Assembly (NCBI GenBank): GCA_949840605.1 | Contig: CATKXN010000015.1 | Location: 1 to 32,606 of the forward strand | Reading direction: 5' to 3' | Length of the DNA: 32,606 nucleotides | Source of the DNA: an uncultured Alistipes sp. | GTDB taxonomy: Bacteria; Bacteroidota; Bacteroidia; Bacteroidales; Rikenellaceae | In this document: one piece after another, positions 8,422-18,431 of the stretch | How the letters are laid out: the number at the start of each line of letters is the position of its first letter | Numbering within the stretch: the stretch's first letter is position 1 | The notes under the pieces: generated by a model | Database searches by the model: none | What the model saw: the letters and a program-made list of their open reading frames with translations, nothing else | Told to the model about the DNA's origin: nothing | Made by a program: the position numbers and the translations under genes

Positions 8422-10890
8422 ATGAAAAAAATAGTGATATGTCTGCTGGTCGTGCTGCCATTCACAGCCGTGGCTCAGCGGATTACGCCCGAAATCGAGG
8501 CGAAGGCGGCGGAACTCGTCCGGCGGATGACGCTGCGCGAGAAACTGGACTGCATCGGCGGTGTGCGGGGATTCCATATCCGGGCCGTGCCGCGGCTCGG
8601 CATTCCGGATATAAAAATGTCCGACGGTCCGCAGGGAATACGCAATGACACGAAAAGCACGATGTTTCCGTGCGGCATTGCCGCTGCAGCCACTTGGGAC
8701 AGGAATTTGGTAAACGCCATGGGACGCGGTCTCGGACAGGATGCCAGGGCAAGGGGTGTGCATATCCTTCTCGGCCCCGGTGTGAATATCTACAGGTCGC
8801 CGCTGTGCGGGCGCAATTTCGAATATTTCGGGGAAGATCCCTACTTGATCGGCGAGACCGCCGTGCAGTATGTGCGGGGTGTCCAGTCCGAGGGCGTCGT
8901 AGCGACGGTGAAGCATTTCGCCGGTAATAACCAGGAGTGGGACCGCCACGGCGTCAGTTCCGACATTGACGAACGCACTTTACAGGAGATTTATCTTCCC
9001 GCATTCCGCAAAGCCGTGCGGGAAGGCGGCGCCGGAGCGGTAATGAACAGCTACAATCCGCTCAACGGCGTCCATGCCACCGAGAACAGCCATCTGAATA
9101 TCGACATACTGCGCAATCAGTGGGGATTCGACGGCATCCTGATGTCGGATTGGAGTTCCGTCTATTCGACGGTCGGGGCGGCGAACGGAGGTCTCGACCT
9201 CGAAATGCCCTACGGGGAGTTTATGAATTTCGAAGATCTTTCCCGGGCCGTTGCCGACGGGCTGGTGACTGAGCGAACCGTCGACACCAAGGTCCGCCAT
9301 ATTCTGCAAACGCTCATGGCATTCGGCTTTTTCGACCGGCCGCAGTTGGATCGCTCCATTCCCGAACGAAATCCCTTTTCGGACCGTGTGGCCCTTGATG
9401 TGGCACGCGGCAGTGCCGTATTGTTGCGTAACGAGGGGGATATTCTGCCGTTGCGGGGCAAACGGATTCTGGTGCTGGGCCCCAACAGCGGCAACGTGCC
9501 GACGGGCGGCGGCAGCGGGTTCGTGCATCCGTTTTCCACCGTCTCCGTGCTGGAAGGCATGACCGGATGTATCGGTCCGCACCGATTGAAAATCCTGCAG
9601 GATGAACGGAACTTGGTTTCCTGCGGAGAGTTCTTCACGGCTCCGGGCGGCGCCGAAAAGGGCCTGTGTGGCGAATATTTCGCGGGAAAAGAACTTGCCG
9701 GAGAACCTTTGCTGGTCCGGACCGACGGCAGCCTGGATTTCGGCTGGGACGAAGGCGCTCCCGCCGCGGGACTTCCGGCGGATGGCTTTTCGGCCCGGTG
9801 GAGCGGAATCTACATACCTCGGGAAGATTGTGTCTGGTCGCTGAAACTCAGCGGTGACGACGGTTACAGGATGTTCGTCGACGATTCGCTCGTCATGGAT
9901 GACTGGAGGAACCATTCGCAAACCAGCCGTACGGCCGAACTGCCTGTACGGGCCGGCCGGAGATACCGAATCCGAATCGAATATTACGACAATATCGGAT
10001 CGGCATCCCTCTCCTTCTCGTGGCAGGAGGTCGGCACCCGCCGGTGGCGGGAACAGGTCGCTGCCGCCGATGCGGTGGTTTACTGCGCCGGGTTCGACCA
10101 CTCGACCGAGCGCGAGAGCCACGACCGCACCTTCGCCCTGCCTGCCGGACAGGATGCGATGATCGAACGCCTGCTGGCCTGCAACGAAAATCTCGTCGTC
10201 GTGCTCAACGGCGGCGGCGGAATCGATATGTGCGGTTGGGGCGAACGTGTCAAAGGGCTGCTCATGGCCTGGTATCCCGGACAGGAGGGAGGCCGGGCTA
10301 TTGCCGAACTGCTGACCGGACGCATCTCGCCCAGCGGGAAACTGCCGATCTCGATCGAGAAAGAGTGGAGGGACAATCCGGTTTTTGACAATTACTACGA
10401 TACCCGTCCCGAACGGTTTGAATACAATCACAGACTCGACAGCCGCAGGCGCGTGTCCTATGACGAAGGGGTGTTCGTCGGCTACCGGGGGTACGACCGC
10501 TCGGGAACCGATCCGCGCTATCCCTTCGGATTCGGGCTCTCCTACACGACTTTCGCCTACTCGGGGCTGACGGTCGAGAGCCGGAGCGACTCCGTGACCG
10601 TTTCGTTCGACATGACGAATACCGGGAAAACCGACGGGGCCGAGATCGCGCAGGTTTACGTCGGGGCTGTCGATCCCTGCGTTCCCCGCCCGCTCCGGGA
10701 GTTGAAAGGCTATGAAAAGGTATTTCTGCGAAAAGGCGAAACGAAGCGTATCGCTATCCGCCTGGAACCCGATTCGTTCGCCTATTATGACATGGACCGC
10801 AGCGCCTTCGTCGTCGATCCCGGAGAGTACCGGATCGAGGTCGGCGCCTCTTCGCGGGATATCCGCCTGTCGGGCCGCGTCATCCGGTAA
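8422..10890 (+). CDS. GH3 beta-glycosidase with inserted PA14 domain
   Basis: This is a periplasmic or secreted exo-acting beta-glycosidase of glycoside hydrolase family 3. It has a signal peptide (MKKIVICLLVVLPF, cleavage after AVA). The N-terminal TIM barrel covers about 30-320, with KHFAGNNQEW and the nucleophile in GILMSDW (Asp243). The C-terminal sandwich is split by a PA14 domain at about 415-535 (GEYFAGKEL, DDGYRMFVDDSLVMDDW). The acid/base is probably Glu565 (or Glu563) in the ERESHDR segment. A fibronectin III-like domain ends the protein (about 727-816). This layout matches PA14-containing beta-glucosidases such as Kluyveromyces BglI, where PA14 shapes the active-site pocket. A TTG six bases upstream is an alternative start; ATG 8422 gives a normal signal peptide. 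It is the last gene of the operon, 13 bases after the EEP gene. Specificity could be glucose, xylose or another sugar. Confidence 0.94.
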   Translation: MKKIVICLLVVLPFTAVAQRITPEIEAKAAELVRRMTLREKLDCIGGVRGFHIRAVPRLGIPDIKMSDGPQGIRNDTKSTMFPCGIAAAATWDRNLVNAMGRGLGQDARARGVHILLGPGVNIYRSPLCGRNFEYFGEDPYLIGETAVQYVRGVQSEGVVATVKHFAGNNQEWDRHGVSSDIDERTLQEIYLPAFRKAVREGGAGAVMNSYNPLNGVHATENSHLNIDILRNQWGFDGILMSDWSSVYSTVGAANGGLDLEMPYGEFMNFEDLSRAVADGLVTERTVDTKVRHILQTLMAFGFFDRPQLDRSIPERNPFSDRVALDVARGSAVLLRNEGDILPLRGKRILVLGPNSGNVPTGGGSGFVHPFSTVSVLEGMTGCIGPHRLKILQDERNLVSCGEFFTAPGGAEKGLCGEYFAGKELAGEPLLVRTDGSLDFGWDEGAPAAGLPADGFSARWSGIYIPREDCVWSLKLSGDDGYRMFVDDSLVMDDWRNHSQTSRTAELPVRAGRRYRIRIEYYDNIGSASLSFSWQEVGTRRWREQVAAADAVVYCAGFDHSTERESHDRTFALPAGQDAMIERLLACNENLVVVLNGGGGIDMCGWGERVKGLLMAWYPGQEGGRAIAELLTGRISPSGKLPISIEKEWRDNPVFDNYYDTRPERFEYNHRLDSRRRVSYDEGVFVGYRGYDRSGTDPRYPFGFGLSYTTFAYSGLTVESRSDSVTVSFDMTNTGKTDGAEIAQVYVGAVDPCVPRPLRELKGYEKVFLRKGETKRIAIRLEPDSFAYYDMDRSAFVVDPGEYRIEVGASSRDIRLSGRVIR

Positions 10891-10909
10891 CGTCCTATTT
10901 TACCGGATG
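10881..10909. terminator. Bidirectional hairpin overlapping two convergent stop codons
   Basis: CATCCGGTAA at 10881-10890 is the perfect complement of TTACCGGATG at 10900-10909, with a 9-base loop. The GH3 stop (10888-10890) is in the left arm, and the stop of the converging LruC gene (10895-10897) is in the loop. It probably ends both messages. Neither side has a strong T-run. Confidence 0.65.
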
Positions 10910-12940
10910 GAGATACCAGTCCTTGTACTTTTCCCCTTTGCTTTCGACCCAACCGCTGAATTGCGGATAGAAAGCTCCCATCTTCACCGATTCTTCCGGA
11001 ATGCGGTAGTCGGTGACCGGCAGGTCGATGGCGAACGGATACGATTCGGTGGTCGTGTAGTAATACGGTCCGACGGGTTTTCCGTTCTTGTCCACCGAGC
11101 TCTTGTCGTCGAATTTGCCGAACGGGTATAGGTCGGCCAACGACGTAGGCCGATAATTGGTCAGGTGCACCTCCTTGCGGATTTCTCCCGCGGCGAACCC
11201 GTGGTCGCTCACGCAGATGAAGGGATTGTAGAGCGATTTGCGCGTCAGGGCATTCATCGATACGCTGCCGTCCAATTCGATGCGCACCGTCACGGGACCC
11301 CGGGCGACGGCCGATTCGATATCGTCGAAGAGCATGATCACGGCTTTGTCCTGTTGGGTCTCGAGTCCGCCGGCGACAGTGGCCGAGGACGAGCCGTTGC
11401 CGATCATCACGCTTCTGATGCGGGTGGCCGGCATGTCGAGTTCGTATCCGAAGGCGCTCTTGACCTTGCCGCCGCGGTGCAGCGGAGTAAATACGTCCTC
11501 GATGGCGACGAGCCCGTTGTCCTTGTTGACGGTAAACGTCGTACTGTACTTGACGACCACGTCGTTCATGTCGTAGTCGCCCTGGCTGGGCCAGAGGTCC
11601 TCGAACGCCAGCGTGCCTTCGATGGGGTCGCCCGTGATGTCGGGATATTTCTCGTCATCGGGGTCGGTCGTCGGCCGTTCGGGGTCGTAAATGGCATCCG
11701 CCGGATCGGAGTCCACATAGAAGAGCACGTCCTTGTAGTCGTTATCACCGCCGTCTTCGAACCCCAGTACGGTTTTGCCGCTCGATTTGTCGTAGAGGCT
11801 GACCATGTAACGGGCATTCCCTTCGTTGCAGTCGTTGTTCGAATAGCGAATGCTGTAGACGGCCCCCGTCAGGTCGAGTCTGCCGGTGTACGACTCCGGC
11901 GATATTTTATACCCGTCGGGAATCAGGAACCAGCCTACGGTCGTGCCTGCGGGAAATACGTCGGAGGCCTTGCCGTCCTTGAAATATTTCAACTGCAACT
12001 GTTCGCCGTGCCACAACGGCGCGGTCCAGTCTCCGGTCGGGGAGCCGAAATCCTCGTCCCCGCTGAAATTGCTCGTGATGGACGAACAGTTGGGAAATGC
12101 GACGTATTTAGGCAGCAGGTCGAGCTCGTCCATCGACTCGGGCGGATTTTTCGTATCGTAAAAATAGTAGCCGATGGCGTTGCGCCATGCCGCCAGTTCT
12201 GCGGCGAATACCAGCGTCAGATGCGCGTCCCTGGTCACGTTGAGGTTGACCACTTCCGTCGGTTTGGCATACGACGAATTGTCCGTGCCCGGCATCAGCA
12301 CGTTCTGGATACGGTTCATCAAACCGCTCGGAACCTGCGCGTAATCCGGTGCGATATTGCTGCCGACTACATGCCCGAGAATATAAAGCGGTTTGCCTTG
12401 CCAGGTCCACGTGCCGAGCTGCTGGATATTGAACGGATTGTCCGCCGTGACGGCACGTGTCGGCAGGACCTGTGCGCCGGCCGATTTGCCGGCATGCGTC
12501 CGGTCCGACGAGGTATAGATCGCCTGGAGGTCGATCGAAATGCCGGATGCCGTCACTTTCGCCGCGATGCAGGTCGGCAGTCCGTAGGATTCGCTGTACA
12601 GCCAGACGGTTTCGGCCGCCGTAGGCAGGGAAACCGAACCCGTATAACGGCTGTCGTTGTCGGTGTAACTCTTCAGCAGAGCTTTGACCCCCGCTTTCCG
12701 GACCAGCACTCCGTCCTTTTCTACCACGGGATTTTCGGCGTATACTTCGAATTGCGCCTTGTTGCCCTTCATGGAGTAGTCCACTTCCAGCCGGACATCC
12801 TTCGTGGTGGCGTAGTCGTAATGCTCCGACTCCTCGGTAGGGCAGATCGTCGGCTGGTCTTCCGGCCGGTCGATGCAGCCGGTCAGCAGGAATGTCGTGA
12901 CGCCGATGAGCGATAATGAAATGGTGTGCAGCTTTTTCAT
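10895..12940 (-). CDS. LruC-domain lipoprotein (DUF4114/DUF4842-like)
   Basis: This is a surface or periplasmic lipoprotein of the LruC-domain group, function unknown. The chosen start gives MKKLHTISLS and an ideal lipobox LLTGC (Cys22). The frame stays open upstream to 13066, but that extension has no signal peptide. A middle segment with YSNNDCNEGN, GFEDGGDNDYKD and YVDSDP resembles DUF4114. An acidic stretch (DPDDEKYPD) leads into the LruC signature DLWPSQGDYDMNDVVVKY at about 445, and a C-terminal DUF4842-like domain follows. The many Asp/Asn residues suggest calcium-stabilised beta domains. It converges on GH3 with only four bases between stops, and has its own likely promoter at 12961. 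The AraC gene lies upstream on the same strand, so that regulator may control it. Adhesion or glycan binding is a reasonable guess, not shown. Confidence 0.85.
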   Translation of the reverse strand: MKKLHTISLSLIGVTTFLLTGCIDRPEDQPTICPTEESEHYDYATTKDVRLEVDYSMKGNKAQFEVYAENPVVEKDGVLVRKAGVKALLKSYTDNDSRYTGSVSLPTAAETVWLYSESYGLPTCIAAKVTASGISIDLQAIYTSSDRTHAGKSAGAQVLPTRAVTADNPFNIQQLGTWTWQGKPLYILGHVVGSNIAPDYAQVPSGLMNRIQNVLMPGTDNSSYAKPTEVVNLNVTRDAHLTLVFAAELAAWRNAIGYYFYDTKNPPESMDELDLLPKYVAFPNCSSITSNFSGDEDFGSPTGDWTAPLWHGEQLQLKYFKDGKASDVFPAGTTVGWFLIPDGYKISPESYTGRLDLTGAVYSIRYSNNDCNEGNARYMVSLYDKSSGKTVLGFEDGGDNDYKDVLFYVDSDPADAIYDPERPTTDPDDEKYPDITGDPIEGTLAFEDLWPSQGDYDMNDVVVKYSTTFTVNKDNGLVAIEDVFTPLHRGGKVKSAFGYELDMPATRIRSVMIGNGSSSATVAGGLETQQDKAVIMLFDDIESAVARGPVTVRIELDGSVSMNALTRKSLYNPFICVSDHGFAAGEIRKEVHLTNYRPTSLADLYPFGKFDDKSSVDKNGKPVGPYYYTTTESYPFAIDLPVTDYRIPEESVKMGAFYPQFSGWVESKGEKYKDWYLHPVK

Positions 12941-12960
12941 GGTGCGAACTTTATGTCCCG

Positions 12961-12968
12961 CAAAGATA
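12961..12968 (-). promoter_or_regulatory. Candidate Bacteroidota -7 box (TATCTTTG)
   Basis: Read on the minus strand, this matches the Bacteroidota primary-sigma consensus TAnnTTTG exactly. It is placed to give a leader of roughly 15 bases before the LruC-protein ATG at 12940. I could not find a convincing -33 TTTG element at the usual spacing. Confidence 0.5.
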
Positions 12969-13031
12969 GGACATGGAATGCAATGTGGAACAGTTCGGTA
13001 AATAGTTGCATGAAGCTGGTGAAACTCCGGC

Positions 13032-13061
13032 GCGTTTCCGGGCATAATACGTCCGGAACGC
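13032..13061 (-). terminator. Imperfect hairpin after the AraC gene
   Basis: GCG-T-TTCCGG at 13032-13041 pairs with CCGGAACGC at 13053-13061 through nine pairs with one bulged base and an 11-base loop. It lies about 37 bases past the stop of the minus-strand AraC gene and upstream of the LruC promoter candidate. No T-run follows, so termination is only suggested. Confidence 0.35.
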
Positions 13062-13097
13062 CGCAAAACAGGCCGAAAACGGGATGGCCGGCGAGCC

Positions 13098-13952
13098 CTA
13101 AAAGTGGATTTTCTTGCGGTATGTCGACGGAGTCATCCCGGTATAATGGCGGAAAAACCGGCTCAGCGAGGACTGGTCCGGATAGTTCATGCGCAAGGCG
13201 ATCGACTTGATCTCCATCGACGACTGCCTGAGCAGGGATTTTATTTCGAGGATCGTAAAATAGACGATCCAGTCCCGTGCCGAATGCCCGCTGATGCTCC
13301 GGATCAGGTTGGTCAGGTATTTGGGCGAAATCTGGAGTTTCGCGGCATAGTACGCCACGTCCTTGTCCGAAGCATGGTCCTCGATAATCAGCCGCATGAA
13401 ATGGAAAGCCAGAGCCTCCTTGTGGGAGTATTTGAACTTTTTGGCATCGGGATCGCAGACGAATACGGCATAGACGTTCCAGAAATGGACACGCAGGAGC
13501 TGCATGACGGATTCCCGCCGGCAGGGTTCCGGTGCATTCCGCACCCAGAAATGCAGCAGGTCGCAGAAGTTCCTGAAGCGCCGGTTGATCCCCTCCATGC
13601 GCTCCGAGGCTATGTGCCGCCGCATATACTGGAAAAACTCCGGCGTAAGCCGCCACAGCGAACTCAGGCTGTCGGTGAACATCTCCTGCGAGGCCCGGTA
13701 GAAGAGGATCTGGAAATCGTCGCTGACGTTTATTAAGGAGACGAGCTGCCAGGGGATCAGCGTCACGACCATGTCGGGTTCGATGCGGCATTCGCGGTCG
13801 AAGACCCGGATGACCGCCGAACCGCTCAGGCATACCGCGCCGACAACCTCGTGGAGGTAGGCCGGGCAGTCGGAAACCGGAAATTCGGCCCTGTCCGTCG
13901 AGATGCCGAACTCTTCTCCGGACACCAGCCGGTATGCTTCGTTATCAATCAT
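13098..13952 (-). CDS. AraC-family transcriptional regulator
   Basis: This is a 284-residue one-component regulator. The N-terminal cupin-like sensing half (about 15-90; VVGAVCLSGSAVIRVFDREC, LIPWQLVSLIN) should bind a small molecule. The C-terminal half (about 185-284) holds the two helix-turn-helix motifs of the family: AAKLQISPKYLTNLIRSISG, then IALRMNYPDQSSLSRFFRHYTGMTPSTYRKK. No receiver domain is present, so it is not a direct phosphorelay target. I chose ATG 13952; an in-frame ATG at 13970 would add six residues, and the frame is open to 14003. A TATTTTTG box lies directly before ATG 13952. The gene is divergent from the histidine kinases, with the shared 164-base gap as the likely control region. 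Its targets are unknown; the LruC gene, the kinases or the neighbouring PULs are candidates. Confidence 0.93.
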   Translation of the reverse strand: MIDNEAYRLVSGEEFGISTDRAEFPVSDCPAYLHEVVGAVCLSGSAVIRVFDRECRIEPDMVVTLIPWQLVSLINVSDDFQILFYRASQEMFTDSLSSLWRLTPEFFQYMRRHIASERMEGINRRFRNFCDLLHFWVRNAPEPCRRESVMQLLRVHFWNVYAVFVCDPDAKKFKYSHKEALAFHFMRLIIEDHASDKDVAYYAAKLQISPKYLTNLIRSISGHSARDWIVYFTILEIKSLLRQSSMEIKSIALRMNYPDQSSLSRFFRHYTGMTPSTYRKKIHF

Positions 13953-13957
13953 CGATG

Positions 13958-13965
13958 CAAAAATA
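13958..13965 (-). promoter_or_regulatory. Candidate -7 box (TATTTTTG) abutting the AraC start
   Basis: The minus strand reads TATTTTTG, an exact TAnnTTTG match, five bases before ATG 13952. If used, transcription would begin at or next to the start codon and give a leaderless message. There is no well-spaced -33 element, so it may be chance in an AT-rich stretch. Confidence 0.3.
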
Positions 13966-14069
13966 AGCATTTCTTTCCCACAATTCTGCCGCCAAATCAC
14001 CACTTGCAGGCAAGAATGGACCGAATGGTCAAAAAGTGTGTTATAAAACCTAACTTAGCAGGGGTAAAG

Positions 14070-14089
14070 CCGGGATTTCATGGTCCCGG
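14070..14089 (+). other. 6-bp hairpin in the divergent AraC/kinase gap
   Basis: CCGGGA at 14070-14075 pairs with TCCCGG at 14084-14089 around an 8-base loop, 27 bases before the kinase ATG. The inverted repeat could be a leader hairpin or an operator half-site pair. The rest of the gap (13953-14116) has no clear promoter on the plus strand; TAACTTAG at 14051-14058 is a one-mismatch -7 box. Confidence 0.3.
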
Positions 14090-14116
14090 AGCCCATAATG
14101 CCATAACGACCATACC

Positions 14117-15559
<1,443 letters not shown>

Positions 15560-15562
15560 TTT

Positions 15563-18307
15563 ATGAAAAACACGCCTACACCCCGTATATCCGACCTGTA
15601 CGGTCCCGTATTCGATGCGATTCCCGATATGTTCGTCCTCTATGACGAGGGCGCAACGGTGCTGGATATCGTTCACCCCAAGCCTGAACTGATGTCGGAC
15701 CGCCCGGAAGCCTATATCGGCCGGCGTATGACGGAAGAGGACCTGCGTCCGGTCGTCGGCAGCAGCAATTCCCGCCGGCTGGAGGCTGTCATCCGCACCC
15801 GGAAGCCGAGCCGGTTCGTATTCCGGCACGAGGGGAACCGCAGCGGCCGGGTCCGTTATTACGAGGTGAACCTCTCCTGGCTGGAAACCGGCCATGTGCT
15901 GGCCGACATCCGCACGGTGCACGAGGAATCGGTAGCAGCGATGGAAACCGACCACCTGCGTTATTTTTTCGAGGAGGTGCTGGAGAATATCGCCATTCCC
16001 ATCTCGGTCAAAAACATGGATACCGGGCGTTACGTCTACTGGAGCTCGAAAGCCGAGTTATTCGGCCGCACGGCCGCCGAAATGAACGGCGCCACGGAAA
16101 CGCTCTTCATGCCGGAGGAAAAGGCGCTCCGTGCGCAGCGTATCGACCGGGAGCTGGCACGGGGCGCGGACAGGCAGTACCAGGGCATCGAGAAATACAC
16201 GGTAATCGACGGAACGGAGCACACGTTCGTCGTCACGCGGACGCTGTTTACCTTCGGGGAGGAGAAGCTGATCCTGGCCAGCGCACTCGATATTTCCGAA
16301 CTGAAAGAGACCCAGTCATCGCTGCTGCACGCGAAGGACGAGCTGGCCCGCAAGAACCTGGCTCTCTCCTCGGCGCTGAGCCTGGCCCAGGTGATCCCCT
16401 GGGCCTGCGACGTGGAGAAGGACACTTTCAGCTGCGACTACGACGCCTACCACCCCGACAATGCTTCGGGACCCGACGAACACGGATGTTACGTCGTTCC
16501 CATGGAGCGTTACTTCGCGGGCATCCATCCCGACAACCGGGAGGAGGCCGTTCGCATGATCGCCGAACTGATCGGAGGCGGGCGCACGGAATTTCACGAA
16601 ACCTACCGGGTCCACTGGTTCAACGAAAGCGAGTGGGAATGGGTGCAGGTGCAGTGCGGCATCGCTCGAAGAGGCGCGGACGGAAAGCCTGTCTCGCTGA
16701 TCGGCTCCGCACAGCGGATTACCGAGCAGAAAGAGACCGAACTGGCCCTGTTGAAAGCGAAGGACGAGCTGCACATCAAAAACGTCATGCTCTCTTCCGT
16801 GTTGGGCATCGCTCAGGTGATTCCCTGGCACGGAGACCTGCAGACGGGGATATTCTCCTGCGATTACGAGGATTACCATCATGAAGAGGCAGTGAGTCCG
16901 GACAATGCCGGGGAGTACACGCTTACGTTCGACCGGTTCTTTGCGCGCATACATCCCGACTACCGGGAACATGCCGTCGAACAGTTCGCCGACCTGATCG
17001 CGGGCCGCATATCCGAATTCCACGAAGATTATCCGATCCACTGGTACAACGACCGGGAATACGAATGGGTGGAGACCCAGAGTTCCATTCCCACGTGCGG
17101 CCCCGGCGGCGATCCCCTGCGGTTGGTCGGCTCGGCCCGGGTCATTACGGCTCAGAAACGGATGGAGGAGTCCCTGCGTGTCGCGAAGGAGGAGGCCGAG
17201 CGCAGCAACACGCTCAAAAGCGCCTTCCTGGCCAATATGAGCCATGAAATCCGCACGCCCCTGAACGCTATCGTGGGGTTCTCGGAGTTGCTGGCCGAGG
17301 CTGAGGACGAGGAGGAGAAAAGAGAATATCTCGGCATTATCAAGAACAGCAATGCGTTGTTGCTGCAGCTCGTGGGGGATATCCTCGACCTGTCGAAGAT
17401 CGAGGCCGGGACATTGGAATTCACCTTTGCCGACCATGACCTGAACGATATCATGGGGGAACTCGAACAGACCGCCCGCATGAAAATATCCGATCCGGCC
17501 GTAGAGGTGGCCTGCCGCGACCGCATGCCCGGCTGTACGATCCGCACCGACCGGGGACGGCTGCTGCAGGTGATGCACAATTTCATCAACAATGCGGCGA
17601 AATTCACCGGGCAGGGGCACATCCATTTCGGCTTCCGCCGGCAAGCGGACCGGCGCTGGTATTTCTACGTCGAGGATACCGGATGCGGCATATCCGCGGG
17701 CAGAATAGGCAGCGTATTCGATCGATTCGTAAAACTCGACGCGAAAACCAAAGGGACCGGGGGCGGCCTCGCCAGCAGCAAGAGCATTGTCGAACGGCTG
17801 GGCGGCGAGATCGGGGTGACGTCCGTGGAAGGCCGGGGATCGACGTTCTGGTTTTTGCTGCCTGCCGGCTGCGTCACCGCGGCGGATTCCGTAACCGGGG
17901 CTGTCCCGGAGAAGTCCGTGCCCTGCTGTGCCGATTCGGACCGGCCGACGCTGCTGATCGCCGAGGACGATCCGGCCAATTACAAACTGTTCGAGTGTAT
18001 GCTCAGGAAGCACTACACGCTTCTGCACGCCTGGAACGGCCGCGAAGCGGTCGAGATGTTTCGGGAACACCGTCCCGATATGATTCTGATGGATATCAGG
18101 ATGCCGGAAATGGACGGTTACGAGGCCACGGCCGCGATCCGGAAGCTGTCGTCCGGCATCCCGATCGTAGCCGTAACGGCATACGCTTCGCCGGATGATA
18201 TGCGGCGCATTCTTTCCAACGGCTTCAACGGCTGCCTGCCCAAGCCCGTGAGCGCGGACAGTCTGAAAAAGAAAATCTCGGAACTCTGCCCCCTGCACGG
18301 GGCATAA
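15563..18307 (+). CDS. Hybrid histidine kinase with four PAS-like domains and receiver
   Basis: This is a cytoplasmic hybrid kinase of 914 residues. PAS1 spans about 10-120, PAS2 about 130-247, and PAS3 (249-389) and PAS4 (390-532) are clear tandem copies, each starting with a coiled-coil linker (LLxAKDEL) and sharing AQVIPW, FSCDY and IHPD. HisKA carries His561 in MSHEIRTPLNAIVGF. The HATPase has N box NFINNAAKFT, G1 DTGCGIS, and an odd G2 box GTGGGL where the family usually has GTGLGL. A linker of about 35 residues leads to a receiver with AEDD, phospho-acceptor Asp844 in LMDIRMPEMDG, and KP near the end. The start ATG follows the upstream stop by three bases. No membrane segment is visible. 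A histidine phosphotransferase and output regulator must be encoded elsewhere. Confidence 0.94.
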   Translation: MKNTPTPRISDLYGPVFDAIPDMFVLYDEGATVLDIVHPKPELMSDRPEAYIGRRMTEEDLRPVVGSSNSRRLEAVIRTRKPSRFVFRHEGNRSGRVRYYEVNLSWLETGHVLADIRTVHEESVAAMETDHLRYFFEEVLENIAIPISVKNMDTGRYVYWSSKAELFGRTAAEMNGATETLFMPEEKALRAQRIDRELARGADRQYQGIEKYTVIDGTEHTFVVTRTLFTFGEEKLILASALDISELKETQSSLLHAKDELARKNLALSSALSLAQVIPWACDVEKDTFSCDYDAYHPDNASGPDEHGCYVVPMERYFAGIHPDNREEAVRMIAELIGGGRTEFHETYRVHWFNESEWEWVQVQCGIARRGADGKPVSLIGSAQRITEQKETELALLKAKDELHIKNVMLSSVLGIAQVIPWHGDLQTGIFSCDYEDYHHEEAVSPDNAGEYTLTFDRFFARIHPDYREHAVEQFADLIAGRISEFHEDYPIHWYNDREYEWVETQSSIPTCGPGGDPLRLVGSARVITAQKRMEESLRVAKEEAERSNTLKSAFLANMSHEIRTPLNAIVGFSELLAEAEDEEEKREYLGIIKNSNALLLQLVGDILDLSKIEAGTLEFTFADHDLNDIMGELEQTARMKISDPAVEVACRDRMPGCTIRTDRGRLLQVMHNFINNAAKFTGQGHIHFGFRRQADRRWYFYVEDTGCGISAGRIGSVFDRFVKLDAKTKGTGGGLASSKSIVERLGGEIGVTSVEGRGSTFWFLLPAGCVTAADSVTGAVPEKSVPCCADSDRPTLLIAEDDPANYKLFECMLRKHYTLLHAWNGREAVEMFREHRPDMILMDIRMPEMDGYEATAAIRKLSSGIPIVAVTAYASPDDMRRILSNGFNGCLPKPVSADSLKKKISELCPLHGA
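16307..17158 (+). repeat. In-gene tandem duplication of a linker-PAS-PAC unit
   Basis: Two consecutive units of about 141-143 codons (16307-16729 and 16730-17158) encode matching proteins with the same landmarks in the same order: AKDEL, AQVIPW, FSCDY, RxFAxIHPD, EFHExY, HWxN, EWV, GSAxxIT. The DNA has diverged, so the duplication is not recent. Confidence 0.85.
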
Positions 18308-18393
18308 GGCGCACCGACGTCAGCGCGGCATCGTCCCGACCGGAAAAATATAAAAAAAATGCAGTTCCGACCTAGCGGTGTTTACCGGCCAGT

Positions 18394-18401
18394 TGTCTTT
18401 G
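18394..18401 (+). promoter_or_regulatory. Candidate -7 box (TGTCTTTG) for the sulfatase
   Basis: TGTCTTTG differs from TAnnTTTG at one position and would give a leader of about 25 bases before ATG 18432. No good -33 element is visible. The surrounding gap (18308-18431) also has an A-rich run near 18342-18360 and no gene. Confidence 0.3.
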
Positions 18402-18431
18402 AATAAAACCTTTAACTCTTTACACTGACCC

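Noticed and set aside
12941..13066. N-terminal extension of the LruC-domain protein to 13066
   Set aside because: It would bury the signal peptide and lipobox behind 42 residues and overlap the TATCTTTG promoter box.
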